A stretch of 64,000 nucleotides of DNA from Candidatus Cibiobacter qucibialis (GTDB lineage Bacteria; Bacillota; Clostridia; Oscillospirales; Ruminococcaceae). The DNA lies in NCBI GenBank assembly GCA_004000625.1, contig SAUS01000002.1, forward strand, positions 1 to 64,000, given 5' to 3'. The position numbers were made by a program, and so were the translations under genes. Shown one piece after another: positions 32,070 through 41,208 of the stretch. How positions within the stretch are numbered: the stretch's first letter is position 1; every line of letters starts with the position of its first letter. Below the pieces are notes generated by a model. It had not been told where the DNA came from. It saw nothing but the letters and a program-made list of their open reading frames with translations, and ran no database searches.

Positions 32070-34841
32070 ATGAGCGAACCGACCGCTTTCCCACTGGACG
32101 AAAGCAAGCTGCCGTTCAAGATCCCCAAGGACACAAAGCCGCGGGAAAAAATTATGAAGCTGGGGCAGATGATCACCGACCGTGTGCCCGCCAAGCTGCG
32201 CCGCCTGACGGTGGAGGACCCCGAATATTGGGGTCTGGCCAGCATTGTGACTGACGAAATGGCCGATGTTGCCCTGAAAATGAAGGTGCGCCAGCCAATG
32301 ACCCTGCCGGAACTGGAAAAAGCCACCGGCAAACCCGCCAAAGAGCTGGAGCCCCTGCTGTATCAGATGAGCTGCGTTGGCCTGTTGGAATACAACTGGG
32401 AGAACCCCCGCCGCGAAAAACAGTACATTCTGCCCATGTTTGTGCCCGGCAGCGCCGAGTTCTTTAACATGAACAAACAGCAGATTGCCGACCACCCCGA
32501 AGTGACCGCCTTTTTTGAGCGGATGACCTTTTTGCCGCTGGAACACATTACCGCCATGGTGCCCCCAGGCGGCGCAGGCATTGGCATGCACGTGATCCCG
32601 GTCGAAAAAGCCATCGAGACCGAAAACCACTCGCTGGATATCGAACACATCTCCCACTGGCTGAAAAAATACCAGGGCAAGTATGCCGCCGGCCCCTGTT
32701 CCTGCCGTATGTCCCGCGCCGCCATGGGCGAAGGCTGCGGCGATGACCCGGATGACTGGTGCATCGGCGTGGGCGATATGGCGGACTATCTGGTGGAAAC
32801 CAACAAGGGCCATTATGTGACCTATGACGAAGTGATGCGGATCTTGCAGAAAGCCGAGGACAACGGCTTTGTGCACCAGATCACCAACATTGACGGCGAG
32901 AACAAGATTTTTGCCATCTGCAACTGCAATGTCAACGTCTGCAACGCCCTGCGCACCAGCCAGCTGTTCAACACCCCCAACATGAGCCGCTCGGCTTACG
33001 TTGCCAAAGTGGAACCGCAAAACTGCGTTGCCTGTGGCCGCTGCGTGGAGTTCTGCCCCGCCGGTGCCGTTAAGCTGGGCCAGAAGCTGTGCACCAAAAA
33101 CGGCCCGGTGCAGTACCCCAAGCAGGAACTGCCCGACACTGTAAAGTGGGGCCCCGAAAAATGGGCGGTGGACTACCGCGATAAAAACCGCATCAACTGC
33201 TATGATACCGGCACCGCCCCCTGCAAAACAGCCTGCCCCGCCCACATTGCGGTGCAGGGCTACCTGAAAATGGCCGCGCAGGGCCGCTACCGCGATGCAC
33301 TGGCGCTGATCAAAAAGGAGAACCCCTTCCCCGCCGTGTGCGGGCGCATCTGCAACCGCCGGTGCGAGGATGCCTGCACCCGCGGCACCGTGGACCAGGC
33401 AGTGGCCATTGATGCCGTGAAAAAGTTTGTGGCCCAGCAGGACCTGAACGCCGCCCACCGCTATGTTCCGCCGGTGGTGCAGCCCTCTTTGCAGGGGCCA
33501 TGGCCGCAAAAAATTGCAATCATCGGCGGCGGCCCGGCCGGGCTTTCCTGCGCGTACTTCCTTGCGCTGCAGGGCTACCGCCCGACTGTATTTGAGAAAA
33601 ACGAACACCCTGGCGGCATGCTGCGGTACGGCATCCCCAGCTTTAAGCTGGAAAAAGATGTGATTGATGCGGAAATTGACATCCTGCGGGAGCTGGGTGT
33701 TACCATCCGCTGCGGTGTGGAAGTTGGCAAGGACGTTACCCTTGCCCAGCTGCGCGCCCAGGGGTACAAGGCGTTCTATCTCGCCATCGGCTGCCAGGGC
33801 GGCCGCACAGCAGGGGTTCCCGGCGAGGACGCTGCGGGCATCCAGACCGCCGTTGCGCTGCTGCGCACTGTGGGCGGGGACGAAAGCCACAAAATGACCG
33901 GCAAAACCGTGGTGATCGGCGGCGGCAATGTTGCCATTGATGCCGCCCGCGTTGCCCTGCGCTGCGGGTCCAGCGATGTAACGATGGTCTGCCTGGAACC
34001 GCGGGAAAAGATGCCCGCTTCCGCTGAAGAGATCGCCGAGGCGGAGGAAGAGGGCACTGCCATCCGCTGCGGGTACGGCCCCAAGGAATTTTTGACAAAG
34101 GACGGCCATGTGTGCGGCGTGGTGCTGAAAAGATGCACCGGCCTGTACGATGCCGAGGGCCGCTTTGCCCCTACCTATGATGAAAGCGTGACGATTACCC
34201 TGCCGTGTGACAATGTTGTGCTGAGCATTGGCCAGTGCATCCAGTGGGGCAACCTGCTGGATGGCGAAGCCGTGCAGCTTGGCCGCGGCCAGGGCGCTGT
34301 GGCCGATGCCATGACTTACCAGACTGCCCAGTCGGATATCTTTGTGGGCGGCGATGTGTACACCGGCCCGCGCTTTGCTATTGATGCGATTGCCGCAGGC
34401 AAGCAGGGCGCCATCTCCATCCACCGTTTTGTGCAGCCCAACACCAGCCTGACCATTGGCCGCAACCGCCGCGATTTTTATGAGCTGGATAAAACCAATC
34501 TGGCCCTTGGCGATTATGACCGCGCACCCCGCCAGGCAGCCGGAATGGATGATGCCATCGACGCGCACCGCTCTTTCCGGGATGCCCACCTGACCCTGAC
34601 CGAAGCGCAGGTAAAAACCGAAACAGCCCGCTGCCTGGGCTGCGGTGCCAGCGTGGTGGACCCCAACAAGTGCATTGGCTGCGGCGTTTGCACCACCAAG
34701 TGTGAATTCGATGCCATCCACCTGCACCGCGACCTGCCCGAATGCAGCACCATGGTGCGGTCGGAAGATAAGTTCAAGGCCATTCTGCCTTACATGGCAA
34801 AGCGCGAAGTGAAGATCCGCTTTGGGAAAAAGGATAAGTAA
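32070..34841 (+). CDS. Multidomain FeS/FAD oxidoreductase (GltD-like) between hypB and hypA
   Basis: 923 residues. Residues 1-300: a domain with a winged-helix-like MTLPELEKATGKPAKEL stretch and cysteine motifs GPCSCRMS (Cys210, Cys212), Cys223, Cys231 and ICNCNVNVC (Cys284, 286, 291). About 319-330: a 4Fe-4S ferredoxin motif CVACGRCVEFCP. About 377-480: the GltD-type N-terminal FeS region (APCKTACPAHIAVQGYL...CGRICNRRCEDACTRG). From about 483: FAD domain IIGGGPAGLSCAYF and NAD(P) domain VVIGGGNVAIDAARVA. About 853-880: a second ferredoxin (CLGCG...CIGCGVCTTKC). The stop is immediately followed by hypA. It probably moves electrons between NAD(P)H and a low-potential partner; the substrate is unknown. 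The residues 1-300 module in front of GltD is the unusual part. Confidence 0.85.
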   Translation: MSEPTAFPLDESKLPFKIPKDTKPREKIMKLGQMITDRVPAKLRRLTVEDPEYWGLASIVTDEMADVALKMKVRQPMTLPELEKATGKPAKELEPLLYQMSCVGLLEYNWENPRREKQYILPMFVPGSAEFFNMNKQQIADHPEVTAFFERMTFLPLEHITAMVPPGGAGIGMHVIPVEKAIETENHSLDIEHISHWLKKYQGKYAAGPCSCRMSRAAMGEGCGDDPDDWCIGVGDMADYLVETNKGHYVTYDEVMRILQKAEDNGFVHQITNIDGENKIFAICNCNVNVCNALRTSQLFNTPNMSRSAYVAKVEPQNCVACGRCVEFCPAGAVKLGQKLCTKNGPVQYPKQELPDTVKWGPEKWAVDYRDKNRINCYDTGTAPCKTACPAHIAVQGYLKMAAQGRYRDALALIKKENPFPAVCGRICNRRCEDACTRGTVDQAVAIDAVKKFVAQQDLNAAHRYVPPVVQPSLQGPWPQKIAIIGGGPAGLSCAYFLALQGYRPTVFEKNEHPGGMLRYGIPSFKLEKDVIDAEIDILRELGVTIRCGVEVGKDVTLAQLRAQGYKAFYLAIGCQGGRTAGVPGEDAAGIQTAVALLRTVGGDESHKMTGKTVVIGGGNVAIDAARVALRCGSSDVTMVCLEPREKMPASAEEIAEAEEEGTAIRCGYGPKEFLTKDGHVCGVVLKRCTGLYDAEGRFAPTYDESVTITLPCDNVVLSIGQCIQWGNLLDGEAVQLGRGQGAVADAMTYQTAQSDIFVGGDVYTGPRFAIDAIAAGKQGAISIHRFVQPNTSLTIGRNRRDFYELDKTNLALGDYDRAPRQAAGMDDAIDAHRSFRDAHLTLTEAQVKTETARCLGCGASVVDPNKCIGCGVCTTKCEFDAIHLHRDLPECSTMVRSEDKFKAILPYMAKREVKIRFGKKDK

Positions 34842-35213
34842 ATGCACGAACTTGGCATTGTGTTCCACATCATCCGCACGGTGGAGGATGTGGCCAAAGA
34901 AAACCACGTTGCCCGCATCCAGCGGGTAACACTGCAATTAGGCGAGGTTTCCGGCGTGGTGGAAAGCTACCTGCAGGACTGCTGGAAATGGGCCGCCGCC
35001 AAATCAGAGATTTTGCCCGGTGCCGCGCTGACCGTGGAGCAGATCCCCGCCATTACCCTGTGCGAAGACTGCGGCCAGCAGTACCCCACCGTGCCCCATG
35101 GCCGCACCTGCCCCCACTGCCAAAGCCCCCATACCCACCTGCTGCAGGGCAACGAGATGATGATCAAAGAAGTGGAAGCCGTGGAGCCGGAGACATCCGA
35201 AGCTTCCGGCTGA
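34842..35213 (+). CDS. hypA: Nickel-binding maturation factor HypA
   Basis: 123 residues of the HypA/HybF family. The N-terminal MHE provides the nickel-binding His2; LQLGEVSGVV is conserved; the zinc site is CEDC...CPHC (about 71-74 and 90-93). The start follows the oxidoreductase stop with no gap, so translation is coupled. With HypB it would deliver nickel to an enzyme not encoded here. A strong terminator follows. Confidence 0.93.
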   Translation: MHELGIVFHIIRTVEDVAKENHVARIQRVTLQLGEVSGVVESYLQDCWKWAAAKSEILPGAALTVEQIPAITLCEDCGQQYPTVPHGRTCPHCQSPHTHLLQGNEMMIKEVEAVEPETSEASG

Positions 35214-35216
35214 GAA

Positions 35217-35267
35217 AAATTCCCCGCACAGGCTGCGTTATGCGGCCTTGTGCGGGGATTTTTTTGT
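35217..35267 (+). terminator. Terminator of the hypB-oxidoreductase-hypA operon
   Basis: ATTCCCCGCACA pairs with TGTGCGGGGAT, with an inner GCCGCAT-type stem, and runs into a tract of seven T. One of the clearest terminators in the window. Confidence 0.85.
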
Positions 35268-35292
35268 ATCTGCGGGCGGTTTATGCTATACT
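35264..35292 (+). promoter_or_regulatory. Promoter of the MATE gene
   Basis: TTGTAT at 35264-35269 and TATACT at 35287-35292, spaced exactly 17 bases, 43 bases upstream of the start codon. The -35 box overlaps the T tract of the preceding terminator. Confidence 0.6.
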
Positions 35293-35334
35293 TGAAACTG
35301 GTATTGTGAAAACGGAAAGGATGAACCATTCCCC

Positions 35335-36717
35335 ATGCGGCAGATCGACTTTGAACACGGCGGCATTGCACAAAACATCTTGAAAGCAGCGCTGCCCATG
35401 TTGGTGGCGCAGGTGCTGAACCTGCTGTATAACATTGTGGACCGCATTTATATTGCGCGCATCCCGGATATCGGCACGGCGGCGCTGGGCGCGGTGGGGC
35501 TTTGCTTTCCCATTATTGTCATTATTACGGCGTTCAGCAATTTGTTCGGCAGCGGCGGCGCACCGTTGTTCGCCATCGCCCGCGGCAGCGGGGATAAGGC
35601 CCGTGCCGGGCTGATTTTGAACCTGGCCTGCACGCTGTTGTTGTGCTGCGCCGGTGTATTGATGGTCATTGGCCTGCTGTTTGCCCGGCCCATTCTGGTC
35701 TTATTCGGTGCTTCGCCGGAAGCATTGCAGTATGCGCTGCCGTACCTGATGCTGTACTTGCTGGGCACCTACCCTTCCATGCTCACAACAGGGCTGAACC
35801 CGTTCATCAATGCGCAGGGCTATGCCACAGCCGGTATGCTCAGCGTGGTGATCGGCGCAGCGGCCAACCTGGTGCTGGACCCGGTGTTTATCTTTGTGTT
35901 GGGCATGGGCATCCGTGGCGCGGCGGCTGCCACGGTGCTTTCGCAGCTGCTTTCGGCGGCGTTTGTGGTGTATTTCCTGCGCTGCAAGTCGGAATACCGC
36001 GTGCAGCCGCTGTCCTTGCGTCAGCTGCCCGCCAACAGGCGCTGCATCGGCGATATCGTCAGCCTTGGCACAGCGGGCTTCATCATGCAGCTGACCAACA
36101 GCGTGGTGACGATCTGCTGCAACAATGTGCTTTCCGTGACCGGCGGCGATGTGTACATCTCGGTCATGACGATCATTTCCAGCGTGCGCCAGATGGTGGA
36201 AACGCCGATTTATGCCATTACCGAGGGCTCTTCCCCCATTATCAGCTACAATTACGGCGCACGCCGCCCCCGCAAGGTGCTGCGCGCCGCCGTCTCCATG
36301 GCCCTGATGTCTTTGGTATACACCCTTACGATCTGGGCGGTCATTCTGTTGGCACCGCACTTCCTCATCTCCATTTTCAGCAGCGATCCCACCCTGCAGG
36401 CGGATACCATCCCCGCCATGAAGCTGTATTTTTCCACCTTTGGTTTTATGCTGCTGCAATATGTGGGCCAGACAGTGTTCAAATCGCTGAACAAGCGCCG
36501 CCACGCGGTGTTTTTCTCGCTGCTGCGCAAGGTCATCATTGTGGTGCCGCTCACCTACCTGCTGCCTTATGCTTTTGGCATGGGCACCGACGGCGTGTTT
36601 GCTGCGGAGCCGGTTTCCAACGTGATCGGCGGCAGTTTGTGCTTTATTGTAATGCTGATTACCGTTTTGCCGGAGCTGAAACGGATGGATCGGGAGGATG
36701 CGAAGACAGCAAAATAG
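35335..36717 (+). CDS. MATE family efflux transporter
   Basis: 460 residues with about 12 membrane helices in two repeats. The first helix region ILKAALPMLVAQVLNLLYNIVDRIYI and the middle TGLNPFINAQGYATAGMLSVVIGAAANLVLDP are typical of MatE domains. It would export drugs or metabolites in exchange for sodium or protons; no specific substrate can be named. The purine-rich GGAAAGGA site is about 15 bases from the ATG, and a short out-of-frame ATG lies between, so the exact start is a little uncertain. Confidence 0.88.
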   Translation: MRQIDFEHGGIAQNILKAALPMLVAQVLNLLYNIVDRIYIARIPDIGTAALGAVGLCFPIIVIITAFSNLFGSGGAPLFAIARGSGDKARAGLILNLACTLLLCCAGVLMVIGLLFARPILVLFGASPEALQYALPYLMLYLLGTYPSMLTTGLNPFINAQGYATAGMLSVVIGAAANLVLDPVFIFVLGMGIRGAAAATVLSQLLSAAFVVYFLRCKSEYRVQPLSLRQLPANRRCIGDIVSLGTAGFIMQLTNSVVTICCNNVLSVTGGDVYISVMTIISSVRQMVETPIYAITEGSSPIISYNYGARRPRKVLRAAVSMALMSLVYTLTIWAVILLAPHFLISIFSSDPTLQADTIPAMKLYFSTFGFMLLQYVGQTVFKSLNKRRHAVFFSLLRKVIIVVPLTYLLPYAFGMGTDGVFAAEPVSNVIGGSLCFIVMLITVLPELKRMDREDAKTAK

Positions 36718-36912
36718 CAGAGTTGGCCGTGCAAAGCTTTTTGCAAAAGGTGCTTTGTGTAGGGGCCGGTTGGCGGGTCATTTCTTTGCAGCGTTTTTGT
36801 CGATATATCGTTTGTAAAGTATGTTTGCTTTACGCTTTAGAAGTACGTACAAGCGCATATTCTTATTTCGTTTCAAACGGTTTTCTCACTTTCAATAAGC
36901 AGAAGAAATAAA

Positions 36913-37084
36913 GGCAATACCGCATAATTCTAAGTGCCGATACGGCGAGCGAGGTGCGGCAGCTGCTAAGCCAAAAGCGCAGATAATACTTTGTGTATTA
37001 TCGAGCATTTTGGCAACGCAGATGCCGTGCCGCAGCCGCCGGAGCGGTGCTTAAGCCGTCAGGCGGGAATTGTGCGGTGTTGCC
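36913..37084 (+). repeat. MITE-like repeat, full-length copy 2
   Basis: A 172-bp element beginning GGCAATACCGCATAATTC and ending GTGCGGTGTTGCC, with an internal palindrome GATAATAC-N5-GTATTATC. It is flanked by a perfect 4-bp direct repeat TAAA. It lies in the 36718-37256 gap; the part before it (36718-36912) shows no gene or clear signal. Confidence 0.88.
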
Positions 37085-37091
37085 TAAAGAA

Positions 37092-37161
37092 AAAACTCTC
37101 CCTCGGCGGCCAGATATACGGGATCAAACCGGCATGGCCAGAGGGAGAGTTTTATTTTTAT
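37092..37161. terminator. Bidirectional terminator between MATE gene and sugar-binding protein gene
   Basis: AAACTCTCCCTC (37093-37104) and GAGGGAGAGTTT (37141-37152) form a perfect 12-bp stem with a long loop that itself pairs (GGCC...GGCC). TTATTTTTA follows on the plus strand and TTTTTTCTTT on the minus strand, so it can stop both convergent transcripts. Confidence 0.75.
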
Positions 37162-37256
37162 CTGGTAGTGTTATCGGGACAGCAAGCATCGTCCCCTACA
37201 AACACTCTTCACGCTTGCGGCATGATAGAATGATATTGCCTTGCTCTTTTAGCCGC

Positions 37257-38543
37257 TTATTCCGCCACGGTTCTATCCAGCATAGCCGTTATCCCCTCCG
37301 CCAGCTGTTCGGCGGCCTGGGTTGTTGTCAGCTCTCCGTTGCTGCAGGCAGTCAATACGGTGGCGTACAAGCCGTCCGGCACAGCGGCCAGAGCCGGGCT
37401 TTCAAATGTGGGGTCAAGTGGGAAATCCACAAAAGCCATCATGCGGTTGTTGGCTTCCACCACCAGCGGGTTCACCAGGCCTGCCGCTGTGGCAGCCGTA
37501 CGGCCAGTGACGGAATCCGGCAAACCGCAGGCAGTGCCCATGATGGAAGCACCCATATCCTCGTTCAGCAAAAAGTTGACCAGAATCGCCGCTTCTTTCG
37601 GGTGCTGGCAGCTGCTGTTGATGGCAAGGGCCAGATATACTTTAGAAAATCCGCCGTTGGCCTGCCCGCCAAAGGCGATCTCATCCCCTACCAAAAAGCC
37701 GCTGGCATTTTTTAACGCACTGCGGTAGGTTTCGGCGTCGGCATCCCAGGCAAAGGTACCGGCGTACTGGCCGTTCTGCCACATGGGGGTCTGGTCCAGC
37801 GTCCCGTTTGTCTGCTGGGCGGCAAGGGTGGGCATGACATGGTTTTCTTCCAGCGTCTGCAAAAATTCCAGCCCGGTTTTGATCTCGTCTGCCGAATATT
37901 GCAGATGGCGATCCACTACCCACGCTTTGCCAGTGGTAGATTCCAGATAACTGACCATCAGGTTCATGCGGGCAGCTGCATCCATGGCCAGGGGGTAATA
38001 TTCCTCCCCCAGCACCTCGCGGAAGGTGTTGCCTGCGGTCAGCAGCTCCTCATAGGTTTTGGGCGCATCGATCCCTGCCTGTTCAAAAGTGCAGGTGTTC
38101 CAATAAAAAATGCGGCCTGTCACCGACATTGGCACAGCCAGCAAAGCGCCATCCACTGTGCAGGCATCCAGCGCACTCTGGCTGAACTGCTCCAGATCGA
38201 TCACATCGCTATATTCGTTCAGGTCAACAAACTGGTCAGCATTTTGGCCCGGCCAGGTCCAGTCCACCTGCATCACATCGGCGGTTTGATCTTCGTCAGC
38301 GGTGGTGCCGTAGAGGGTTTCTACAGTAATATATTGCAGTTTTGCCTCAAATGCCTGGATGGCCTGCTGGTAGGTTTCGGTGCGGGCATCGTCCCCCCAC
38401 CAGCTCATGGTCAGGGTAACGGGTTCCGGCTGAGTGGATGCCTGTCCGGGGGCAGACTGCTGCGCCGTGCCGCAGGCGGCCAGCTGCAATGCCAGTGCGC
38501 CAACCAGCGCAAGGGCTGCGGCGTTTGCTGTTGTTTGGTTCAT
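37257..38543 (-). CDS. Extracellular sugar-binding lipoprotein (family 1), orphan
   Basis: 428 residues with lipobox LQLAAC (Cys24) and an SBP_bac_1 fold: VTLTMSWWGDDARTETYQQAIQAFE opens the mature domain, and ADVMQVDWTWPGQN and FYWNTCTFEQAGIDAPKTYEEL are usual for carbohydrate-binding members. No permease or ATPase gene is adjacent; terminator and promoter on either side make it a single-gene unit. It may use the MalF/MalG-type permeases at 44383-46158, or distant ones, and a shared ATPase. Its ligand is probably an oligosaccharide. Confidence 0.85.
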   Translation of the reverse strand: MNQTTANAAALALVGALALQLAACGTAQQSAPGQASTQPEPVTLTMSWWGDDARTETYQQAIQAFEAKLQYITVETLYGTTADEDQTADVMQVDWTWPGQNADQFVDLNEYSDVIDLEQFSQSALDACTVDGALLAVPMSVTGRIFYWNTCTFEQAGIDAPKTYEELLTAGNTFREVLGEEYYPLAMDAAARMNLMVSYLESTTGKAWVVDRHLQYSADEIKTGLEFLQTLEENHVMPTLAAQQTNGTLDQTPMWQNGQYAGTFAWDADAETYRSALKNASGFLVGDEIAFGGQANGGFSKVYLALAINSSCQHPKEAAILVNFLLNEDMGASIMGTACGLPDSVTGRTAATAAGLVNPLVVEANNRMMAFVDFPLDPTFESPALAAVPDGLYATVLTACSNGELTTTQAAEQLAEGITAMLDRTVAE

Positions 38544-38593
38544 CGGGTTCCCTTTCTTGCAGTTGCCTGCAATGTGGATTTGCGGTTACCCCT

Positions 38594-38622
38594 ATTATAG
38601 CGGATTCCAGTTTTTCTGTCAC
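38594..38622 (-). promoter_or_regulatory. Promoter of the orphan sugar-binding protein gene
   Basis: Minus strand GTGACA (38617-38622) and TATAAT (38594-38599) are 17 bases apart, 50 bases upstream of the ATG; matches are 5 of 6 and 6 of 6. Confidence 0.75.
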
Positions 38623-38766
38623 GGGTTGGGCGGATAATTTTGGGGGCAATTTTGCGGCATGGGAAAGGTTGGTATAAATTGTCAAGTTTGTAACGCCCCC
38701 GCCGTGGAGAAACCTTACCGCCCCCATATGTAAGAAATAGCGTCCTTGGCCGCCCGACGGACGTAA

Positions 38767-38833
38767 GGCAACACCGCACAATTCCCGCCGAAGCGGTGCT
38801 TAAGCCGCAAGGCGGGAATTGTGCGGTGTTGCC
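38767..38833. repeat. MITE-like repeat, 67-bp fold-back form
   Basis: Contains only one end of the 172-bp element together with an inverted copy of its last 23 bases, giving a perfect 23-bp stem around GAAGCGGTGCTTAAGCCGCAA. The four flanking bases (GTAA and TTTT) do not match, unlike those of the full copies. It lies downstream of the GH28 gene, on whose minus-strand transcript it would form a strong hairpin. Confidence 0.75.
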
Positions 38834-38891
38834 TTTTGAATATTAACAGCGGCTTACGACCGCCAAACAGGCATTTTGCCGCTGTATATCA

Positions 38892-40223
38892 TCACTTTAC
38901 CACAGTCACATTCTCGGTGTCCTGCCAGCAGAAATCCTGATCGAACCACGGGTCCATAGAGCTGTCTTTGCGGATAACGACGTCCTCGCAGCGGATGCTT
39001 TTGCCATGTACGCAGGTAAAGCCATTCACTTTTCCGGGAATCATGCCGGGCACCTCGCTGGGGCGCAGGTCCCAATGGTCAATGGGCCATGCGGTCTGCT
39101 TGCGGATGTCCACCCGGATGTGGCGGAACGAGATATCTTCCAGGCTGTTGCCCTCGCTTCCGTGCAGGAAAATGCCGTTTTCGCCGCTGCAGTTAATGTT
39201 TTCAAAATGTACATTGCGGATATGCCCCGCCCTGTTGCCCTGTTTGCGGTCCACCGCCGTCACACAGATGGCTTCGGCTTCGCCCCACCACTGGTCAGAG
39301 AACATGCGGGTGTTGATGTGCAGGTTGGCAAAGGTCACGTTTTCAATGTTGCCGCCATCACGCAGCATCAGAGAGATGCCGCGGTTGGTGCGGGAGATAA
39401 CGCAGTTGGTGACGGTAATATTGCGGAAGTCCGAAACGCTCTCGGTGCCAAACTTGATAGCGGCACTGGTGGAGGTCAGCGTACAGTTGGAAACCACAAT
39501 GTTCTCACACGGGCCAAGATATGCATTTTTCTCAGTGGTCTTGAACACGATGCAGTCATCGGCGGATTCAATATGGCAATTGTTGATGCGCACATTGCGG
39601 CAGTGGTCGGGATCAATGCCGTCGCAGTTGACCATTTTCAGGTTATTCAAAATGCGGATGCCATCGATCAGCACATCCTGGCAGCCCACCATATGCACGG
39701 TCCAGAACGCGCTGCGGGTCAGGGTGACTTCACGGATGGTCAGGTGCTGCACACCTTTCATCAGCAGCATGGGAATGCGCGGGTAATAGGTTCCCTCAAT
39801 AAAGTTATGATCGATCTCGCCGTAAAAGTTTTCTTCGGAGCCATCGATTACGCCGCTGCCGCTGATGCAGACATCCTCAGCATCCTTAGCCATAATGAAA
39901 TAATTCTTCGGCTCACCGTCATATTCGCAGTTTTCGTAAGAGGGCACTTTGAGCGATGTATCGCGGTAATGGTCGCGGTAGGCAGCTTCCACTTCCAAGA
40001 AGTCCTCTTTGTTTTCGCTGGCTTTCAGGCGGGAGCCGTGCTCCAGGTGCAGCTCCACATGGCTGTGCAGCAAAATGGAACCGCATTTGTAAATATGGCC
40101 GCCCGGCACCAGCACTCGGCCGCCGCCGGCTGCCGCGCAGGCATCAATGGCTTCCTGGATGGCAGGGCCATCGTTTGTGGTGCCATCACCCACGGCACCA
40201 TATTGCAAAATATCATAAATCAT
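38892..40223 (-). CDS. GH28 polygalacturonase-like glycoside hydrolase
   Basis: 443 residues of the right-handed beta-helix GH28 family: DILQYGAVGDGTTNDGPAIQEAIDAC at the N terminus, and the catalytic region NCDGIDPDHCRNVRINNCHIESADDCIVFK with the paired Asp residues of SADDC. There is no signal peptide, so it probably acts inside the cell on imported oligogalacturonides or rhamnogalacturonan fragments. AAGGAGG lies 8 bases before the ATG. A MITE copy separates the deacetylase gene from the GH63-like gene further upstream, so expression with the ABC operon may be partly uncoupled. Confidence 0.88.
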   Translation of the reverse strand: MIYDILQYGAVGDGTTNDGPAIQEAIDACAAAGGGRVLVPGGHIYKCGSILLHSHVELHLEHGSRLKASENKEDFLEVEAAYRDHYRDTSLKVPSYENCEYDGEPKNYFIMAKDAEDVCISGSGVIDGSEENFYGEIDHNFIEGTYYPRIPMLLMKGVQHLTIREVTLTRSAFWTVHMVGCQDVLIDGIRILNNLKMVNCDGIDPDHCRNVRINNCHIESADDCIVFKTTEKNAYLGPCENIVVSNCTLTSTSAAIKFGTESVSDFRNITVTNCVISRTNRGISLMLRDGGNIENVTFANLHINTRMFSDQWWGEAEAICVTAVDRKQGNRAGHIRNVHFENINCSGENGIFLHGSEGNSLEDISFRHIRVDIRKQTAWPIDHWDLRPSEVPGMIPGKVNGFTCVHGKSIRCEDVVIRKDSSMDPWFDQDFCWQDTENVTVVK

Positions 40224-40327
40224 GATTGGCCTCCTTGGGGAGTATTCAGGGTGTATCAGCTGGGCCGAAAGCCCAGATAATCTTCACAGGTAATCGTTGT
40301 TTTTCATTTTTCGATACACCTTAGAAG

Positions 40328-40382
40328 CTATTTTTTGTCATCATTGCGCACCGGCTTTATCTGGTGCGCAATGATGATAAAA
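40328..40382. repeat. Long inverted repeat between GH28 and deacetylase genes
   Basis: TCATCATTGCGCACC and GGTGCGCAATGATGA form a perfect 15-bp stem with a 9-base loop; flanking T and A tracts extend the pairing. Because A follows the stem on both strands, it is not a standard terminator. It may be an mRNA-stabilising or processing structure between the two genes. Confidence 0.6.
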
Positions 40383-40389
40383 CAGCTTC

Positions 40390-41178
40390 TTAAATTTCGC
40401 AGAGCTTACCCGGCTCTGCAACGCGCACCTTGCCATCGGCCACAAACCAGATGGGCTGTGCCGACGGGTTATACAGCCGCTTGCCGTCTGCACTTTCGCG
40501 CGTGCTGCGCAGCGCGGTCAGGTAATCTGCAATCTGGCCATTGGTGGCATACCAGATATCCTGTGCGCCGTGCAGCTTTTCTGCCAGCTGCTCCATCAGG
40601 GGCCAGGTGTTTTCGCGCTCAAATTCAAAGCTGTGGCCCCAGATATAAAACAGCGGCATTTTTTCATATCCCGGAACATGCAAAAACTTTTCTGCGCGTT
40701 CCAGCAGTTTATCATTGTGGTGGCAGGTGGGTTTCCAGCGCAGCAGCTCCTGCGGCAGGGCAAAACTTCCGGTGCTTTCCACCGTGCGGCTGTACTGGAT
40801 GCCCATGGTGCACAGCGCTTCCACCTGTTCGGGGTAGTATTCGCCAAAGGCATAGCTCATGCCCTGCACAATACCGCCGGTCAGTTCTTCCAGCGTCAGG
40901 CGGTCCTGCCACACTTCCCGCAGCCATTCCGTCTGGTTCATCTGGCGCGGGTGGCGGTGGGTCACGCCATGGCAGGCAATTTCGTGCTCGGCGTACAGGG
41001 TAGGCAGCTCGGCCTTTTGCACATAGCCGTCCTTATCCAGGTTGCCGGAGTTCAGGTGGAAGGTTCCCTTGAAGCCCGCCTGGTTAAAAATTTCGATCAG
41101 GCGGCGGTCATATACCTGGCCGTCATCATAACTGAACGTAATGGCTTTGGCCAGCCCACCGGGATACAGGTATTCCAT
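40390..41178 (-). CDS. Polysaccharide deacetylase (NodB homology)
   Basis: 262 residues. TFSYDDGQVYDRRLIEIFNQAGFKGTFHLNSG holds the NodB motif 1 with the catalytic/metal Asp pair near residue 17, and HEIACHGVTHRHP is motif 2 with the metal-binding His pair. Carbohydrate esterase family 4-like enzymes remove N- or O-acetyl groups from polysaccharides. With no signal peptide it may act on imported acetylated oligosaccharides, fitting the surrounding glycosidases. It lies in the same strand order as the GH operon. Confidence 0.82.
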   Translation of the reverse strand: MEYLYPGGLAKAITFSYDDGQVYDRRLIEIFNQAGFKGTFHLNSGNLDKDGYVQKAELPTLYAEHEIACHGVTHRHPRQMNQTEWLREVWQDRLTLEELTGGIVQGMSYAFGEYYPEQVEALCTMGIQYSRTVESTGSFALPQELLRWKPTCHHNDKLLERAEKFLHVPGYEKMPLFYIWGHSFEFERENTWPLMEQLAEKLHGAQDIWYATNGQIADYLTALRSTRESADGKRLYNPSAQPIWFVADGKVRVAEPGKLCEI

Positions 41179-41208
41179 CGTGTTCGCTTCCTTATTATAT
41201 AATGTTTA

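Noticed and set aside
31746..34937. 1063-codon open frame on the minus strand opposite the large oxidoreductase
   Set aside because: It mirrors the codon pattern of the plus-strand gene, has a low-complexity His/Gly/Ala/Val composition and no recognisable motif. The plus strand has clear FeS, FAD and NAD motifs.
36993..37715. Recurrent open frame starting MYYRAFWQRRCRAAAAGAVLK at two places (also 41289)
   Set aside because: It arises only because both start inside copies of the 172-bp repeat; the downstream parts are unrelated antisense sequence.
40328..40382. The strong inverted repeat as an intrinsic terminator
   Set aside because: A residues, not T, follow the stem on both strands.
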